Shown here one piece after another: positions 48,762 to 59,181 of a DNA stretch of 64,000 bases. Both the position numbers and the translations under genes were made by a program. Under the pieces are notes generated by a model. It was not told the origin of the DNA. It saw only the letters and a list, made by a program, of their open reading frames with translations, and ran no database searches. Positions within the stretch are counted from its first letter, which is position 1; each line of letters begins with the position of its first letter. The DNA is taken from contig NZ_JAUYWF010000014.1 in assembly GCF_030708455.1 (NCBI RefSeq), forward strand, positions 16,042-80,041, in the 5' to 3' direction. The DNA comes from Halomonas sp. SSL-5 (GTDB lineage: Bacteria > Pseudomonadota > Gammaproteobacteria > Pseudomonadales > Halomonadaceae).

Positions 48762-50507
48762 CTAGTGGACCAGGCCGCTATCCTCGTCGCCGCTGAAACG
48801 CTGCTTGTTGCGGTAGGGGTAGACGTCGATGACCCGGCCATCGAGGATCGCCTGCTGCAGCCCCTTCCAGTAGTCGGCATCGAACAGCTCGGGGTGAATC
48901 TGGTAGAAGAGCTTACGCAGGCGGATGTTGGCGAACAGGAAGGGGCCGAACTCCTCAGGGAAGATGTCGCTGGGCCCCACCGAGTACCAGGGCTCGTCGG
49001 CCAGCTCCTGCTCGGGGTAGAGCGGTTCGGGGATATGGCGAAAGTGGCACTCGGTGAGGTAGCACACCTCGTCGTAGTCGTAGAACACCACCCTGCCGTG
49101 GCGGGTCACGCCGAAGTTCTTGAGCAGCATGTCGCCGGGGAAGATGTTGGCGGCGGCCATCTGCTTGATGGCATTGCCATAGTCCTTGAGCACCGCCCGG
49201 GTCTCCAGCTCGTCGCACTGCTCGAGGTAGAGGTTGAGCGGGGTCATCATGCGCTCGGTGTAACAGTGCTTGATGATCACCTTGTCGCCGCGCAGATAGA
49301 CGGTGGAGGGGGCCACCTCCAGCAGGTGCGCCAGGCACTCGGGGTCGAAGTGGTCCTGGCGGGCGATGAAGTTGGAGAACTCCTGGGTATCGGCCATGCG
49401 CCCCACCCGGTCGTGGCGCTTGACCAGGCGGTACCTGTCGCGAACGTTATCACGGCTCATCGCCTTGCCGGGGTCGAAGCGGTCCTTGATGATCTTGAAC
49501 ACCGTGCGGAACGAGGGCAACACGAACACCGCCATGACCATGCCGCGTACCCCCGGGGCGATGATGAACTTGTCTTCGCGCCGAGCCACCTGGTGGTTGA
49601 GGGCCCGGAAGAACTCCGTCTTGCCGTGCTTGAAGAAGCCGATGGCGGCATACAGCTCGCCCTGGGGCTTGTCGGGCATCAGCTCCTGGAGGTAGTGGAC
49701 GAACTCGCTGGGCACCACGACCTTGACCTGGAAGTAGGCCCGGGTGAAGGAGAAGATGATCGACACCTCGTCGGGCTCGATCAGCACGGTATCCAGATAG
49801 AGGCCCCTGCCCTCCTCGTGAAGCACCGGCAGCACCAGCGGCACCTGCTTGCCGCCGCCCAACACACGGCCGACCAGGTAGGCGCCCTTGTTGCGATAGA
49901 AGACGCTCTTGATCAGCTCGATCTGGGCCTCGGGGTCGTCGCGGACCACCGCCGGCAGCAGCCGCTGGAGGGCCTCTCCCCCCTGCACGGCATCCCGCTC
50001 CAGATCGATGAAGGGCGTCACGAAGCGCGCCTCGCCCAGCGCCCAGCGCAGCCCGGCCACCCAATCCCCCGCGCCCCGGTGATGCCGACACAGGGTCAGG
50101 CCGGAATGGTGCGCCGCCCGCTCCCGGGAGCTGTAGACGAACATCCAGTCGTTGCGGATATGGCGATGATGAAAGAGCGAGCAGAACATCGAGTTGAAGT
50201 AGGTCTCGGCCAGTTCGTAGTCGAGCCGCTGACCGATAAGCTCGGCGTAGTGGATGCGCGCCCCGCGCCAGCACTCGCAGTCGGTGAGGGCATCATCGGC
50301 GAAGCTGCGCCGCAGCCGGGCCAGGGTGTCCTGGACCTTCTCCTCGTAGAGGTTGATACGCTCCGCCGAGGCCTGCTGCGCGTCACGCCATGCCGCTTCG
50401 GCGAAACGTCGGCTGGCGTCATCGGTGATCGCCTTGAAGCGCGAACGGTATTCGTCGAAGCCGTGCAAGATGGTGGCGGCGAGGCGGTAGCTGGGCGACA
50501 GTGGCAT
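48762..50507 (-). CDS. aceK: Isocitrate dehydrogenase kinase/phosphatase AceK
   Basis: AceK switches isocitrate dehydrogenase off and on by phosphorylation, sending carbon into the glyoxylate bypass during growth on acetate or fatty acids. The 581-residue length matches the family. Visible are an N-terminal regulatory region with SSRERAAHHSGL, the kinase-like ATP segment IAPGVRGMVMAVFVLPSF (about 316-333), a Lys in VFKIIKDRFDPGK, and the catalytic loop NIFPGDMLLKNFGVTRHGRVVFYDYDEV (about 455-482) with the metal Asp in YDYDE. ATG 50507 is chosen with GGAG 6 nt upstream. The aceA and aceB genes are not in this window. Confidence 0.97.
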   Translation of the reverse strand: MPLSPSYRLAATILHGFDEYRSRFKAITDDASRRFAEAAWRDAQQASAERINLYEEKVQDTLARLRRSFADDALTDCECWRGARIHYAELIGQRLDYELAETYFNSMFCSLFHHRHIRNDWMFVYSSRERAAHHSGLTLCRHHRGAGDWVAGLRWALGEARFVTPFIDLERDAVQGGEALQRLLPAVVRDDPEAQIELIKSVFYRNKGAYLVGRVLGGGKQVPLVLPVLHEEGRGLYLDTVLIEPDEVSIIFSFTRAYFQVKVVVPSEFVHYLQELMPDKPQGELYAAIGFFKHGKTEFFRALNHQVARREDKFIIAPGVRGMVMAVFVLPSFRTVFKIIKDRFDPGKAMSRDNVRDRYRLVKRHDRVGRMADTQEFSNFIARQDHFDPECLAHLLEVAPSTVYLRGDKVIIKHCYTERMMTPLNLYLEQCDELETRAVLKDYGNAIKQMAAANIFPGDMLLKNFGVTRHGRVVFYDYDEVCYLTECHFRHIPEPLYPEQELADEPWYSVGPSDIFPEEFGPFLFANIRLRKLFYQIHPELFDADYWKGLQQAILDGRVIDVYPYRNKQRFSGDEDSGLVH

Positions 50508-50599
50508 CAATGGCTCCGGGCGGCATCGGGCGAACCTACAGCATGACCAAGTCGCGCCGACAGGGCGAGCCGACCATGGTGGCAGCCGCCACCACGCCC

Positions 50600-50629
50600 T
50601 TGCACGAATCAGGACCTTTTCGGTACCAT
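50600..50629 (+). promoter_or_regulatory. Putative promoter of the CDF transporter gene
   Basis: TTGCAC (50600-50605), an 18-bp spacer and TACCAT (50624-50629) lie 51 bp before the ATG, in the divergent gap with aceK. Confidence 0.4.
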
Positions 50630-50680
50630 TTCATCGATGCCGCCTCTGCGTCACCACCGGGGAAGTGCCCAGGATCGATC

Positions 50681-51850
50681 ATGCAGACCAATCTCGAGAA
50701 ACATCAGGCCACCCGCCGTGTCACCTACCTGTCCGTGGTGGTGAACACGACACTGGGCGTGGCCAAGATCATCTTTGGCTGGCTGGTCGGCTCGGCCGCA
50801 CTGGTGGCGGATGGCGTGCACTCCTTCTCCGACCTGGTGACCGACGGCTTCGTGCTCGCCGCCTCCCACTATGGCCATCAGGGTCCCGATCACGACCACC
50901 ACTATGGCCATGGGCGAATCGAGACCCTGGCCACCCTGTTCCTGGGCAGCGTGCTGATCTTCGTGGCCGGCGCCATCGCCTGGTCGAGCCTGGATCGTCT
51001 CTCCTCCGCCGCCGAGATTCCACCGCCCGGACTCTGGGCGATCCTGCTCACCGCCCTGGCGCTGCTCGCCAAGGAGTGGCTGTTCCACATCACCCGCCGG
51101 GTGGCGAAGCGCATCGCCTCGAAGATGCTCGAGGCCAACGCCTGGCACCACCGTAGCGACGTGCTCTCCACCGGCGTGGTCATGGTGGCCCTGGTGGGCA
51201 GCCAGTTCGGTGCCACCTGGATCGACACGGTGGCGGCGGTGATCGTCGGCCTGATGGTCGGCAAGGTCGGCTGGGACCTGCTGTGGGAGTCGGGCCGCGA
51301 GCTGGTCGATACCGCCCTGCCGGTGGCCACCCAGGAGGAGATGCGCCAGATGGCGATGAGCGTGCCCGGGGTGCACGGCATCCACGACCTGCGCACCCGC
51401 CAGTCGGCGGGACGCACCATGCTCGACCTGCACGTGGTGGTGCCGCCGCGGATCAGCGTCTCCGAGGGCCACGAGATCGGCAACGAGGTGAGCCGCCGAC
51501 TGCGCAACGGTTTCCCCGCCCTCACCGATTTGACCTTCCATATCGACCCCGAGGACGACGCCGGCGAGGGCGATCCCAGCCGCTTCCCGGGCCTGCCGCT
51601 GCGTCCCGAGGTGGGGGCCGCGCTGGCCAGACGCTGGTCCGCCCTGGAGGTCTGGTCGGAGATCCGCGAGATGGAGCTGCACTATCTGGAGGGCGCGGTC
51701 ACCGTGGTCATCTGCCTGGACGAGGCGTCCCCACGGGACAGCCAGGCGGTCGCGAGGGACCTGGAGCAGCGCGCCGACGACATCGACTGGCTCTCCCACG
51801 TCGAGGTACGCCGCCTGGCCGGCACCCCTTGGGTGCCGGCCTCCGCCTGA
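50681..51850 (+). CDS. Cation diffusion facilitator family transporter
   Basis: CDF proteins export divalent metals (Zn, Fe, Co, Mn) in exchange for protons. The 389-residue protein has about six membrane segments, the two metal motifs HSFSDLVTD (about 47-55) and HHRSDVLST (about 157-165), and a His-rich loop GPDHDHHYGHG (about 68-78). The C-terminal cytoplasmic domain (from about 215) contains DLRTRQSAGRTMLDLHVVVP and is followed by an extra segment of about 90 residues with little recognisable sequence. Metal specificity is not clear. Confidence 0.92.
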   Translation: MQTNLEKHQATRRVTYLSVVVNTTLGVAKIIFGWLVGSAALVADGVHSFSDLVTDGFVLAASHYGHQGPDHDHHYGHGRIETLATLFLGSVLIFVAGAIAWSSLDRLSSAAEIPPPGLWAILLTALALLAKEWLFHITRRVAKRIASKMLEANAWHHRSDVLSTGVVMVALVGSQFGATWIDTVAAVIVGLMVGKVGWDLLWESGRELVDTALPVATQEEMRQMAMSVPGVHGIHDLRTRQSAGRTMLDLHVVVPPRISVSEGHEIGNEVSRRLRNGFPALTDLTFHIDPEDDAGEGDPSRFPGLPLRPEVGAALARRWSALEVWSEIREMELHYLEGAVTVVICLDEASPRDSQAVARDLEQRADDIDWLSHVEVRRLAGTPWVPASA

Positions 51851-51921
51851 GCCCCGCGGCGGGGATGACATCGTGCCGACTGGGGGCGACAATGGCCGCC
51901 CTTCCTGAACCGGACCCGGCC

Positions 51922-52725
51922 ATGGCGGACGAGCTGCGCATTCTCTATCGCGACGAGCACCTGGTGGTCGTTCACAAGCCCGCCGGGCTGCTGGTGCATC
52001 GCACCGCCCTGGCCCGGGGCGAGCGCGAGTTCCTGCTGCAGCGCCTGCGCGACCGGCTGGGCCAGCGGGTCTATCCGGCCCACCGCCTCGACCGCCCCAC
52101 GTCGGGGGCCATGGTGTTCGCCCTCTCCCCCGAGATCGCCGCCCGCCTGGGCGAGGCCTTCGCCGGGCGCGAGGTGGCCAAGCGCTACCTGGCGGTGGTG
52201 CGCGGTATCGGCCCCGTGACCGAACGCCTCGACTATGCGCTGCGCGAGGAGGATGGCAGCCGTCCCAAGGCCCAGATGCCGGCCATGGAGGCCGTCACCG
52301 ATGTCCGCCGCCTGGACAGCGTGGAGCTGCCGGTGCGGGTGGACCGCTATCCGCGCAGCCGCTATTCGCTGATGGAGGCCTGCCCCCTGACCGGGCGGCG
52401 CCACCAGATCCGCCGCCACCTCTCCCGGCGCGGCTATCCGATCATCGGCGACGCCAAGCACGGCAAGGGCAACCACAACCGTTTCTTCGCCGAGCGCCTG
52501 GGCGCGCCCCGACTGCTGCTTGCAGCGGTAGGGCTGGCCTTCGAACACCCGGCCTCGGGCCAGCGACTGTGCGTCGAGTGCGCCCCGGATAGCACCATGA
52601 CCGCGCTGCTCGAACGCTTCGGCTGGGCCGGCCACCTGCCGGCGGACGGCGTGCGGGCCCTCGCGCCTGGCGACACCCCCTGGCTCGGCTACGCCATTCC
52701 ATCCACTGCCCCACTCACGACCTGA
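51922..52725 (+). CDS. truC: tRNA pseudouridine(65) synthase TruC
   Basis: TruC converts uridine 65 of some tRNAs to pseudouridine. The 267-residue product begins LRILYRDEHLVVVHKPAGLLVHR and has the RluA-family catalytic Asp in AHRLDRPTSGAMVF (about 52-65), MEACPLTGRRHQIRRHL (about 151-167) and PIIGDAKHGKGNHNRFF (about 173-189), which match E. coli TruC (260 residues) more closely than RluA or RluD. Start is uncertain: ATG 51922 fits the alignment, while ATG 51892 has a better purine stretch. tcdA follows 4 bp later. Confidence 0.9.
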   Translation: MADELRILYRDEHLVVVHKPAGLLVHRTALARGEREFLLQRLRDRLGQRVYPAHRLDRPTSGAMVFALSPEIAARLGEAFAGREVAKRYLAVVRGIGPVTERLDYALREEDGSRPKAQMPAMEAVTDVRRLDSVELPVRVDRYPRSRYSLMEACPLTGRRHQIRRHLSRRGYPIIGDAKHGKGNHNRFFAERLGAPRLLLAAVGLAFEHPASGQRLCVECAPDSTMTALLERFGWAGHLPADGVRALAPGDTPWLGYAIPSTAPLTT

Positions 52726-52729
52726 GACC

Positions 52730-53560
52730 ATGAGCGATCCCATCACCGCCTCCCCCGCAGGCTTCGCCGAGGACGACTACGCGCTGCGCTTCGGCGGCAT
52801 TCGACGCCTCTATGGCGCCCGCGCCTTCGCCCGCTTTCGCACCGCCCATGTGGTGGTCGTCGGCGTGGGCGGCGTGGGCAGTTGGGCCGTGGAGGCCCTG
52901 GCGCGCTCCGGCATCGGCAGGCTGACGCTGATCGACCTGGACGATGTCTGCGTCTCCAACGTCAACCGCCAGCTGCATGCCCTGGACGGTAACGTGGGCC
53001 GGCCCAAGGTGGAGGTGCTGGCCGAACGCTGCCGGGCGATCCAGCCGGACATCGAGGTGGTGGCGGACGCCGCCTTCGTGACGCCCACCAACCTGGCCGA
53101 GCGCATTCCCGAGGACGCCGACCACGTGATCGACGCCATCGACAGCGTGGTCGCCAAGGCGGCGCTGATCGCCTGGTGCAAGCGGCGCAAGCTGCCGATC
53201 ACGGTGACCGGCGCGGCGGGCGGCCAGAGCGACCCCACCCGTATCCGGGTCGCCGACCTGACACGCACCGAGCACGACCCGCTGCTGGCCAAGGTGCGCT
53301 CGCGGCTGCGCCGCGACTTCGGCTTCTCGCGCAACCCGAAGCGGCGATTCTCGGTGGAGTGCGTCTATTCCGACGAGCAGCTGGTCTATCCGGGCAGCGA
53401 CGGCGAGGTGTGTCTGCAGAAGCCGGGCAGCGGCGAGGCCACCCGCCTGGACTGCGCCTCCGGCTTCGGCGCCGCCACCTTCGTTACCGGCAGCTTCGGC
53501 TTCGTGGCCGCCTCCCGCGTGCTCGCCCGCCTGGCCCGCCGCGCCCAGGCCTCCCCCTGA
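52730..53560 (+). CDS. tcdA: tRNA threonylcarbamoyladenosine dehydratase TcdA
   Basis: TcdA (CsdL, YgdL) cyclises t6A37 to ct6A with ATP. The 276-residue E1-like protein shows the adenylation loop VVGVGGVGSWAVEALARSGIG (about 43-63), LIDLDDVCVSNVNRQLHAL (about 66-84), KVEVLAERC, DAIDSVVAKAALI (about 142-154) and GAAGGQSDPTRIRVADL (about 167-183). It depends on t6A, the product of the TsaC pathway, a component of which (tsaC) is also in this window. Confidence 0.95.
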   Translation: MSDPITASPAGFAEDDYALRFGGIRRLYGARAFARFRTAHVVVVGVGGVGSWAVEALARSGIGRLTLIDLDDVCVSNVNRQLHALDGNVGRPKVEVLAERCRAIQPDIEVVADAAFVTPTNLAERIPEDADHVIDAIDSVVAKAALIAWCKRRKLPITVTGAAGGQSDPTRIRVADLTRTEHDPLLAKVRSRLRRDFGFSRNPKRRFSVECVYSDEQLVYPGSDGEVCLQKPGSGEATRLDCASGFGAATFVTGSFGFVAASRVLARLARRAQASP

Positions 53561-53589
53561 CCCATCTTCCTTCTCCAGGAGTCTTCGCC

Positions 53590-53814
53590 ATGCCCCGCCC
53601 GCTTCCCGTCCCCGGCATCTACGCCCACTACAAGGGCAACCGCTACGAGGTGATGGGCGTCGCCCACCACAGCGAGAGCGAGGAGCCGCTGGTGGTCTAT
53701 CGCGCCCTCTACGGCGACTATGGCCTGTGGGTACGGCCGCTTTCGATGTTCACCGAGCTGGTGGAGGTGCAGGGCGAGCCGGTGCCACGCTTCGAGCTCG
53801 AGAAGGCCTTCTGA
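53590..53814 (+). CDS. DUF1653 domain protein
   Basis: The 74-residue product matches the DUF1653 family in size and sequence, with PGIYAHYKGNRYEVMGVAHHSE (8-29), EEPLVVYRALYGDYGLWVRP (30-49) and MFTELVEV (52-59). It is a compact, probably beta-rich protein of unknown function. AGGAG lies 8 nt before ATG 53590. It follows tcdA by 29 bp and may share its transcript. Confidence 0.88.
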   Translation: MPRPLPVPGIYAHYKGNRYEVMGVAHHSESEEPLVVYRALYGDYGLWVRPLSMFTELVEVQGEPVPRFELEKAF

Positions 53815-53830
53815 GGCGGGCCACAACGAC

Positions 53831-53856
53831 CACCGGCGCCACGATGGGCGCCGGTG
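53831..53856. terminator. Hairpin between the DUF1653 gene and bfr
   Basis: A perfect 10-bp stem (53831-53840 with 53847-53856) closes a 6-nt loop between convergent genes. No T-run follows either arm, so it is a probable but unproven bidirectional terminator. Confidence 0.55.
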
Positions 53857-53880
53857 TCGGGAGCGGAAGGGCGGGGAGGG

Positions 53881-54363
53881 TCACTCCTCGCCGGCCATCT
53901 GCATCTGCTTGAGCAGGTAGTTCTCGATGCCGACCTTGTCGATCAGGCCGAGCTCGGTCTCGATATGGTCGATATGACCTTCCTCGTCGGCCAGCAGGTC
54001 GCGGAACAGGTCGCGGGTCACATAGTCCTTCACCTGCTCGCAGTAGCCGATGGCTTCGATGTAGTCGTTGCGCCCCTCGTGCTCGATCTTGAGGTCGCTC
54101 TCGAGCATCTCGCGCACGTTCTCGCCGATATGCAGCTTGCCGAGGTCCTGCAGGTTGGGAATGCCCTCGAGGAAGAGGATGCGCTCGATCAGCTTGTCGG
54201 CGTGCTGCATCTCCTCGATGGACTCATCGTACTCCCACTTGGCCAGCGCCTGCAGGCCCCAGTCCTTGTACATCTTGGCGTGCAGGAAGTACTGGTTGAT
54301 GGCCACCAGTTCGTTGCCCAGGGCGCGGTTGAGGTGCTCGATGACCTTGCTGTCGCCTTTCAT
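53881..54363 (-). CDS. bfr: Bacterioferritin
   Basis: Bfr is a 24-mer iron store with haem between subunits. The 160-residue protein has all ferroxidase ligands at E. coli positions (E18, E51, H54, then E94 in KIEHEGR-type helix, E127 and H130 in [11 protein letters not shown]) and the haem ligand Met52 in EEMQHAD. GAGAGG precedes ATG 54363. bfd lies 94 bp upstream on the same strand, so iron storage and its release factor are paired. Confidence 0.97.
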   Translation of the reverse strand: MKGDSKVIEHLNRALGNELVAINQYFLHAKMYKDWGLQALAKWEYDESIEEMQHADKLIERILFLEGIPNLQDLGKLHIGENVREMLESDLKIEHEGRNDYIEAIGYCEQVKDYVTRDLFRDLLADEEGHIDHIETELGLIDKVGIENYLLKQMQMAGEE

Positions 54364-54457
54364 GGATCTGCCTCTCTTGATGTCGGGAGTTGACCCTAAG
54401 CTTGGCATGGCGGGATGGCGATTGCCAAACTCCGAAGAGGCGTCGTCACGGATGCCG

Positions 54458-54664
54458 TTACACGGCGTAGGCGAGATCCCCGTCGGAGATCATCAGCTCT
54501 TCTCTCACCGCCTCCCGGGTCAGGCTCTTGCCTTCGCTGGCGCACTTGCCGCACTGGGTGCCACACCCGGTCTCCGCCTGGACCTCGCGCCAGCTGCGCG
54601 CGCCCTCCTCGACGACCCGGCGGATCCGATGATCAGAGACTCCCTTGCAGATGCAGATGTACAT
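54458..54664 (-). CDS. bfd: Bacterioferritin-associated ferredoxin
   Basis: Bfd carries a 2Fe-2S cluster and reduces the iron core of bacterioferritin so that iron is released when it is scarce. The 68-residue protein has the four ligands Cys4, Cys6, Cys38 and Cys41 in the CxC...CxxC pattern. GAGG lies 8 nt before the ATG. A promoter with an overlapping Fur-like box is just upstream, consistent with induction under iron starvation. Confidence 0.94.
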   Translation of the reverse strand: MYICICKGVSDHRIRRVVEEGARSWREVQAETGCGTQCGKCASEGKSLTREAVREELMISDGDLAYAV

Positions 54665-54695
54665 GCGAACACCTCGCGTTGGATAGCGAGATTAA

Positions 54696-54724
54696 ATGTA
54701 AATGATTCGCATAAGTTATTGCAA
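54696..54724 (-). promoter_or_regulatory. bfd promoter with overlapping Fur-like box
   Basis: Read on the minus strand, TTGCAA (54724-54719), a 17-bp spacer and TTACAT (54701-54696) form a promoter about 30 bp before bfd. The spacer contains TTATGCGAATCATTTACA, which resembles Fur boxes of the TGCGAATCATTT type. The AT-rich block stands out from its surroundings. Confidence 0.62.
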
Positions 54725-54765
54725 GCGGGATTCGACCAATGTCTGATCCCGGTCAATTCCCCCGG

Positions 54766-55242
54766 CTAGCGGGCCGGCTTCGGCAGCACGACCACCCGGG
54801 TACCGGAGGCGATATCCGGCCAGCTGCGACGCTCGGCATCGAACAGCACCCACAGGTAGCCCAGCCCCAGGGCGGCCACGGAGAGCCACGCCACCAGGTA
54901 ACGGATCATGGCCTGGCGCAGGGAGATGGCGTGACCCTCCAGGGTCTGCACCCGCAGCCGCCAGGCCTGCATCCCCAGGGTCATGCCGCCGCGGCACCAG
55001 AAGAAGGCGAAGAAGGCGAAGGCCGACACCAGCATGATCAAGCGCAGGGAGGCGACCTGCACAAGGCCCACCCCGACCTGCTCGGCGGGCAGGCCGGCCA
55101 GGTGGCGCACCGCCAGCAGGTGCAGGCCGGCCATCAGCAACCAGATGGCGATCACCAGGAAGGCGTCGTAGAGCATGGCGCCCAACCGGCGACCCAGGCC
55201 GGCGGGCCAGACATCGTCGAGGTGGGGGAAGCGGCGGGGCAT
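54766..55242 (-). CDS. RDD family membrane protein
   Basis: The 158-residue protein belongs to the RDD family, with PAGLGRRLGAMLYDAFLV (about 13-30; the RDD position here is R...YD), three membrane segments (about 24-44, 64-84, 114-135) and the conserved TLGMQAWRLRV (about 88-98). Some RDD proteins act as sodium/proton antiporters in halophiles, but most have unknown roles. It lies 15 bp after lptG and is probably part of the lptF-lptG transcript. Confidence 0.85.
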   Translation of the reverse strand: MPRRFPHLDDVWPAGLGRRLGAMLYDAFLVIAIWLLMAGLHLLAVRHLAGLPAEQVGVGLVQVASLRLIMLVSAFAFFAFFWCRGGMTLGMQAWRLRVQTLEGHAISLRQAMIRYLVAWLSVAALGLGYLWVLFDAERRSWPDIASGTRVVVLPKPAR

Positions 55243-55257
55243 GGGGCTCTCCTCGTC

Positions 55258-56322
55258 TCAGCCGCTGCGGCGCAGCAGGAGGACACCCACCGCGGCACAG
55301 ATCAGGGTCGGGGCCAGCACCGCCCAGGCGGGCGAGAAGCCGAACACCGTGGAGGCCGGCGCCAGCAGGTCCTGCAGGTACTTGAACGCCAGGCCGGTAA
55401 TCACGCCGTAGAACACCCGGGTGCCGGCGGCCACGCTGCGCAGCGGGCCGAACACGAAGGAGGCGGCCACCAGTACCAGCGAGCCCATGGTCAGCGGCAA
55501 CAGCATCTTCTGCCAGAAGTAGAGCAGCGGCTGGGTGGCCTGCTGGCCCTGGTCGCGCAGGTAGCGGGCGTAGGCCCACAGCTCGCTCGGCGACTGGCTT
55601 TCGACGTCGCGCAGCAGGCGCGAGAGCTGCGCCGGCGTCAGCTGGGTATCCCACTCCCGGGTCGCGAGGTGGCGCGCCTCGGTACCCTGCTCGGTGAACC
55701 GCGTCACCGCGACGTCTTCCAGCACCCAGTGCCCCTCCCGCCAGATGGCACGGGCGGCGCTCAGCGCCTCGGCCAGGCGCTGGCCCTCGAAGCGGTAGCG
55801 AGTGAGGTCGAGCACGGTATCGTCGGCACGGATGGCACCGAAGCGATAGAAGCTGTCGCCCTCGCGTTGCCAGCCCCCGCGCTCGGTGACCAAGGCCCCG
55901 GCCCCCTGGACCTTCTCGACGCGCCAGGCGCTGGCGAACTGCTCGGTGCGCGGGGAGACGAACTCGGCGATGAACAGCACCACGACCACCACCAGGATGA
56001 TCGGCTTCATGGCCCCCCACAGGATCCGCGCCAGAGAGCGCCCGGCGGCGCGCATCACGGTGAGCTCGTTACTCGAGGCCATGCTGCCAAGGCCGATCAG
56101 CGCGCCGATCAGCACCGCCACCGGCGCATACTGGTAGAGCCGCCAGGGCAGGCGCATCAGCAGATAGAGCAGCACCTGGAAGGCGCCGTAGTCGCCCTCC
56201 ACATCGCCCAGGTCGTTGATATAGGTGATCACCAGGTCGAGGCCCAGCAGCACCACCTGGACGACGACGATGGCCCCCAGCACGTTGCGCGCCAGGTAAC
56301 GGTCGAAGCGATCGGCAATCAT
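55258..56322 (-). CDS. lptG: LPS export ABC transporter permease LptG
   Basis: LptG is one of two membrane subunits of the LptB2FG transporter that extracts lipopolysaccharide from the inner membrane. The 354-residue product begins FDRYLARNVLGAIVVVQ, has six membrane segments (three at each end) and a central periplasmic beta-jellyroll, with ASSNELTVMRAAGRSLARI (about 81-99), the coupling region. ATG 56322 overlaps the lptF stop by 4 bp. Confidence 0.96.
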   Translation of the reverse strand: MIADRFDRYLARNVLGAIVVVQVVLLGLDLVITYINDLGDVEGDYGAFQVLLYLLMRLPWRLYQYAPVAVLIGALIGLGSMASSNELTVMRAAGRSLARILWGAMKPIILVVVVVLFIAEFVSPRTEQFASAWRVEKVQGAGALVTERGGWQREGDSFYRFGAIRADDTVLDLTRYRFEGQRLAEALSAARAIWREGHWVLEDVAVTRFTEQGTEARHLATREWDTQLTPAQLSRLLRDVESQSPSELWAYARYLRDQGQQATQPLLYFWQKMLLPLTMGSLVLVAASFVFGPLRSVAAGTRVFYGVITGLAFKYLQDLLAPASTVFGFSPAWAVLAPTLICAAVGVLLLRRSG

Positions 56323-57401
56323 CCGCTCATCCCCTTGCGCTGGGCGCGCGCCATCAGCAATACCCCCAGCGCCAGGAAGGCGCCATGGATCGGCCACATG
56401 CCCACCGCGGCCAGCAGGTTGCCGCGACCGATGGCGTCCAGCGCCGCCAGCAGCAGGCTCAGGTAGGCCACATGCAGGAAGATCGCCGGCAGCAGCTTGG
56501 CGAAGCGCCCCTGGCGCGGATTGACGCGCGACAGCGGCATGGCGAGCAGGGTCAGAATGAACACCATCAGCGGCATGCCCAGCCGCCACTGCAGCTGGGC
56601 GCGCGCCTCCGGCGACTCGTCACCGAACAGCTCGGGGGTGGGGGTGAGCTCCGGGGAGTCTAGCTCGCGCAGCGACTCGGCCCGCGACAGGCGTACCGCA
56701 TAGGTCTCGAACTCGAGCCGCTCGGCCTGCTGCCTGCCCGGCTCGACGCTGTAGCGTTCGCCGCCGGTCAGCACCAGGAAGCGGCTGCCGGTGTCGTCAT
56801 CCACCGCCTGGTGTCCGCCCTCGGCGCGGGTCACCACGCTCTCCGGGGTACCGTCGCTGCGTCGCTGCCGCTCGCTGATGAAGACGCCTCGCATCTCGTC
56901 TCCCTCCTCGCTGAAGCCCTCGGTATAGGCGGTACGCCCGCTGCCGAACGCCTGGAAGCGCCCCGGCCCCAGGGTGGAGAAGTCGACCCGGCTGCGCTGC
57001 TCCTCGAGCAGCGTCTCGGTCTGCAAGGCCCCCGCCGGCGTCAGCCACAGGCTGCACAGCCCCACCAGCAGGGCCACCAGGACGGCCGGCACCAGGCTCA
57101 CCTGCAGCAGCTTGTTGGGGCTGGTGCCGCAGGCCACCAGCACGGTGATCTCGCTGTTGAGGTAGAGCTGGCCATAGGCGAGCAGGATGCCGAGAAAGAA
57201 CGCCAGGGGCAGGATCAGCTCCAGGAACCCCGGCAGATGCAGCAGCATCAGGCTGCCGAGGATGTCGGCGGGAATCTCGCCCTCGGCGGCGTTGCTGAAG
57301 TAGCGAATGAAGCGACTGCCCATGATCACCAGCAACAGCACGCCGGCAACGGCGGCCATGGTCAGCAGGATCTCGCGGGTCAGGTAACGGAAGATGATCA
57401 T
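56319..57401 (-). CDS. lptF: LPS export ABC transporter permease LptF
   Basis: LptF pairs with LptG in lipopolysaccharide export. The 360-residue product begins MIIFRYLTREILLTMAAVAGVL, has six membrane segments around a periplasmic jellyroll, and the coupling motif NSEITVLVACGTSPNKLL (about 81-98). ATG 57401 is chosen as the start of the conserved region, although no strong ribosome site is visible; an in-frame ATG at 57428 is possible. Divergent from pepA, the usual gammaproteobacterial layout. Confidence 0.96.
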   Translation of the reverse strand: MIIFRYLTREILLTMAAVAGVLLLVIMGSRFIRYFSNAAEGEIPADILGSLMLLHLPGFLELILPLAFFLGILLAYGQLYLNSEITVLVACGTSPNKLLQVSLVPAVLVALLVGLCSLWLTPAGALQTETLLEEQRSRVDFSTLGPGRFQAFGSGRTAYTEGFSEEGDEMRGVFISERQRRSDGTPESVVTRAEGGHQAVDDDTGSRFLVLTGGERYSVEPGRQQAERLEFETYAVRLSRAESLRELDSPELTPTPELFGDESPEARAQLQWRLGMPLMVFILTLLAMPLSRVNPRQGRFAKLLPAIFLHVAYLSLLLAALDAIGRGNLLAAVGMWPIHGAFLALGVLLMARAQRKGMSG

Positions 57402-57466
57402 GCGGCGTCTGCCATGCAATGGGGCCATGCCTTGGGTACACTGGAGCGACACGGCAACGTGCCGGC

Positions 57467-57494
57467 ATTATCCAGAATCCCTCTACGCTTGTAA
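57467..57494 (-). promoter_or_regulatory. Putative lptF promoter
   Basis: On the minus strand, TTACAA (57494-57489), a 16-bp spacer and GATAAT (57472-57467) lie 65 bp before the lptF start, inside the lptF-pepA divergent gap. Confidence 0.55.
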
Positions 57495-57517
57495 CCCCAA
57501 TTGCCAGTAACCCCAAT
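57491..57517 (+). repeat. Two 11-bp direct repeats GTAACCCCAAT upstream of pepA
   Basis: Copies at 57491-57501 and 57507-57517 lie 16 bp apart (start to start) in the divergent lptF-pepA gap, 20-47 bp before the pepA ATG. The first overlaps the lptF -35 box. It may be a small duplication or a protein-binding site. Confidence 0.6.
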
Positions 57518-57537
57518 GCTTGTCTTGTGGAGACGCC

Positions 57538-59061
<1,524 letters not shown>

Positions 59062-59158
59062 CGCCTCGCCCTTGCGTTTTTCCCGCGTCGCCTTTCTCAT
59101 GTGGGACTGACGATGAATCCACGACCCGGGCCCCTGACGGCCCGAGCTTCCTTTACCG

Positions 59159-59181
59159 GCCCGGGGCCCACGGCCCCGGGC
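59159..59181 (+). terminator. Strong GC hairpin just upstream of the aminotransferase gene
   Basis: A perfect 10-bp stem (59159-59168 with 59172-59181) closes a 3-nt loop, and ends 5 bp before the GGAG ribosome site (59187-59190) of the next gene. No T-run follows. It could end pepA transcripts poorly, or limit translation of the aminotransferase. The upstream CCCGGGCCCC (59125-59134) could compete for pairing with the GGGGCC part. Confidence 0.5.

Noticed and set aside
50511..50680. A short gene in the aceK-CDF gap
   Set aside because: The frame from 50501 is only an upstream extension of the CDF gene without a ribosome site or family sequence. The gap is better read as a divergent promoter region.
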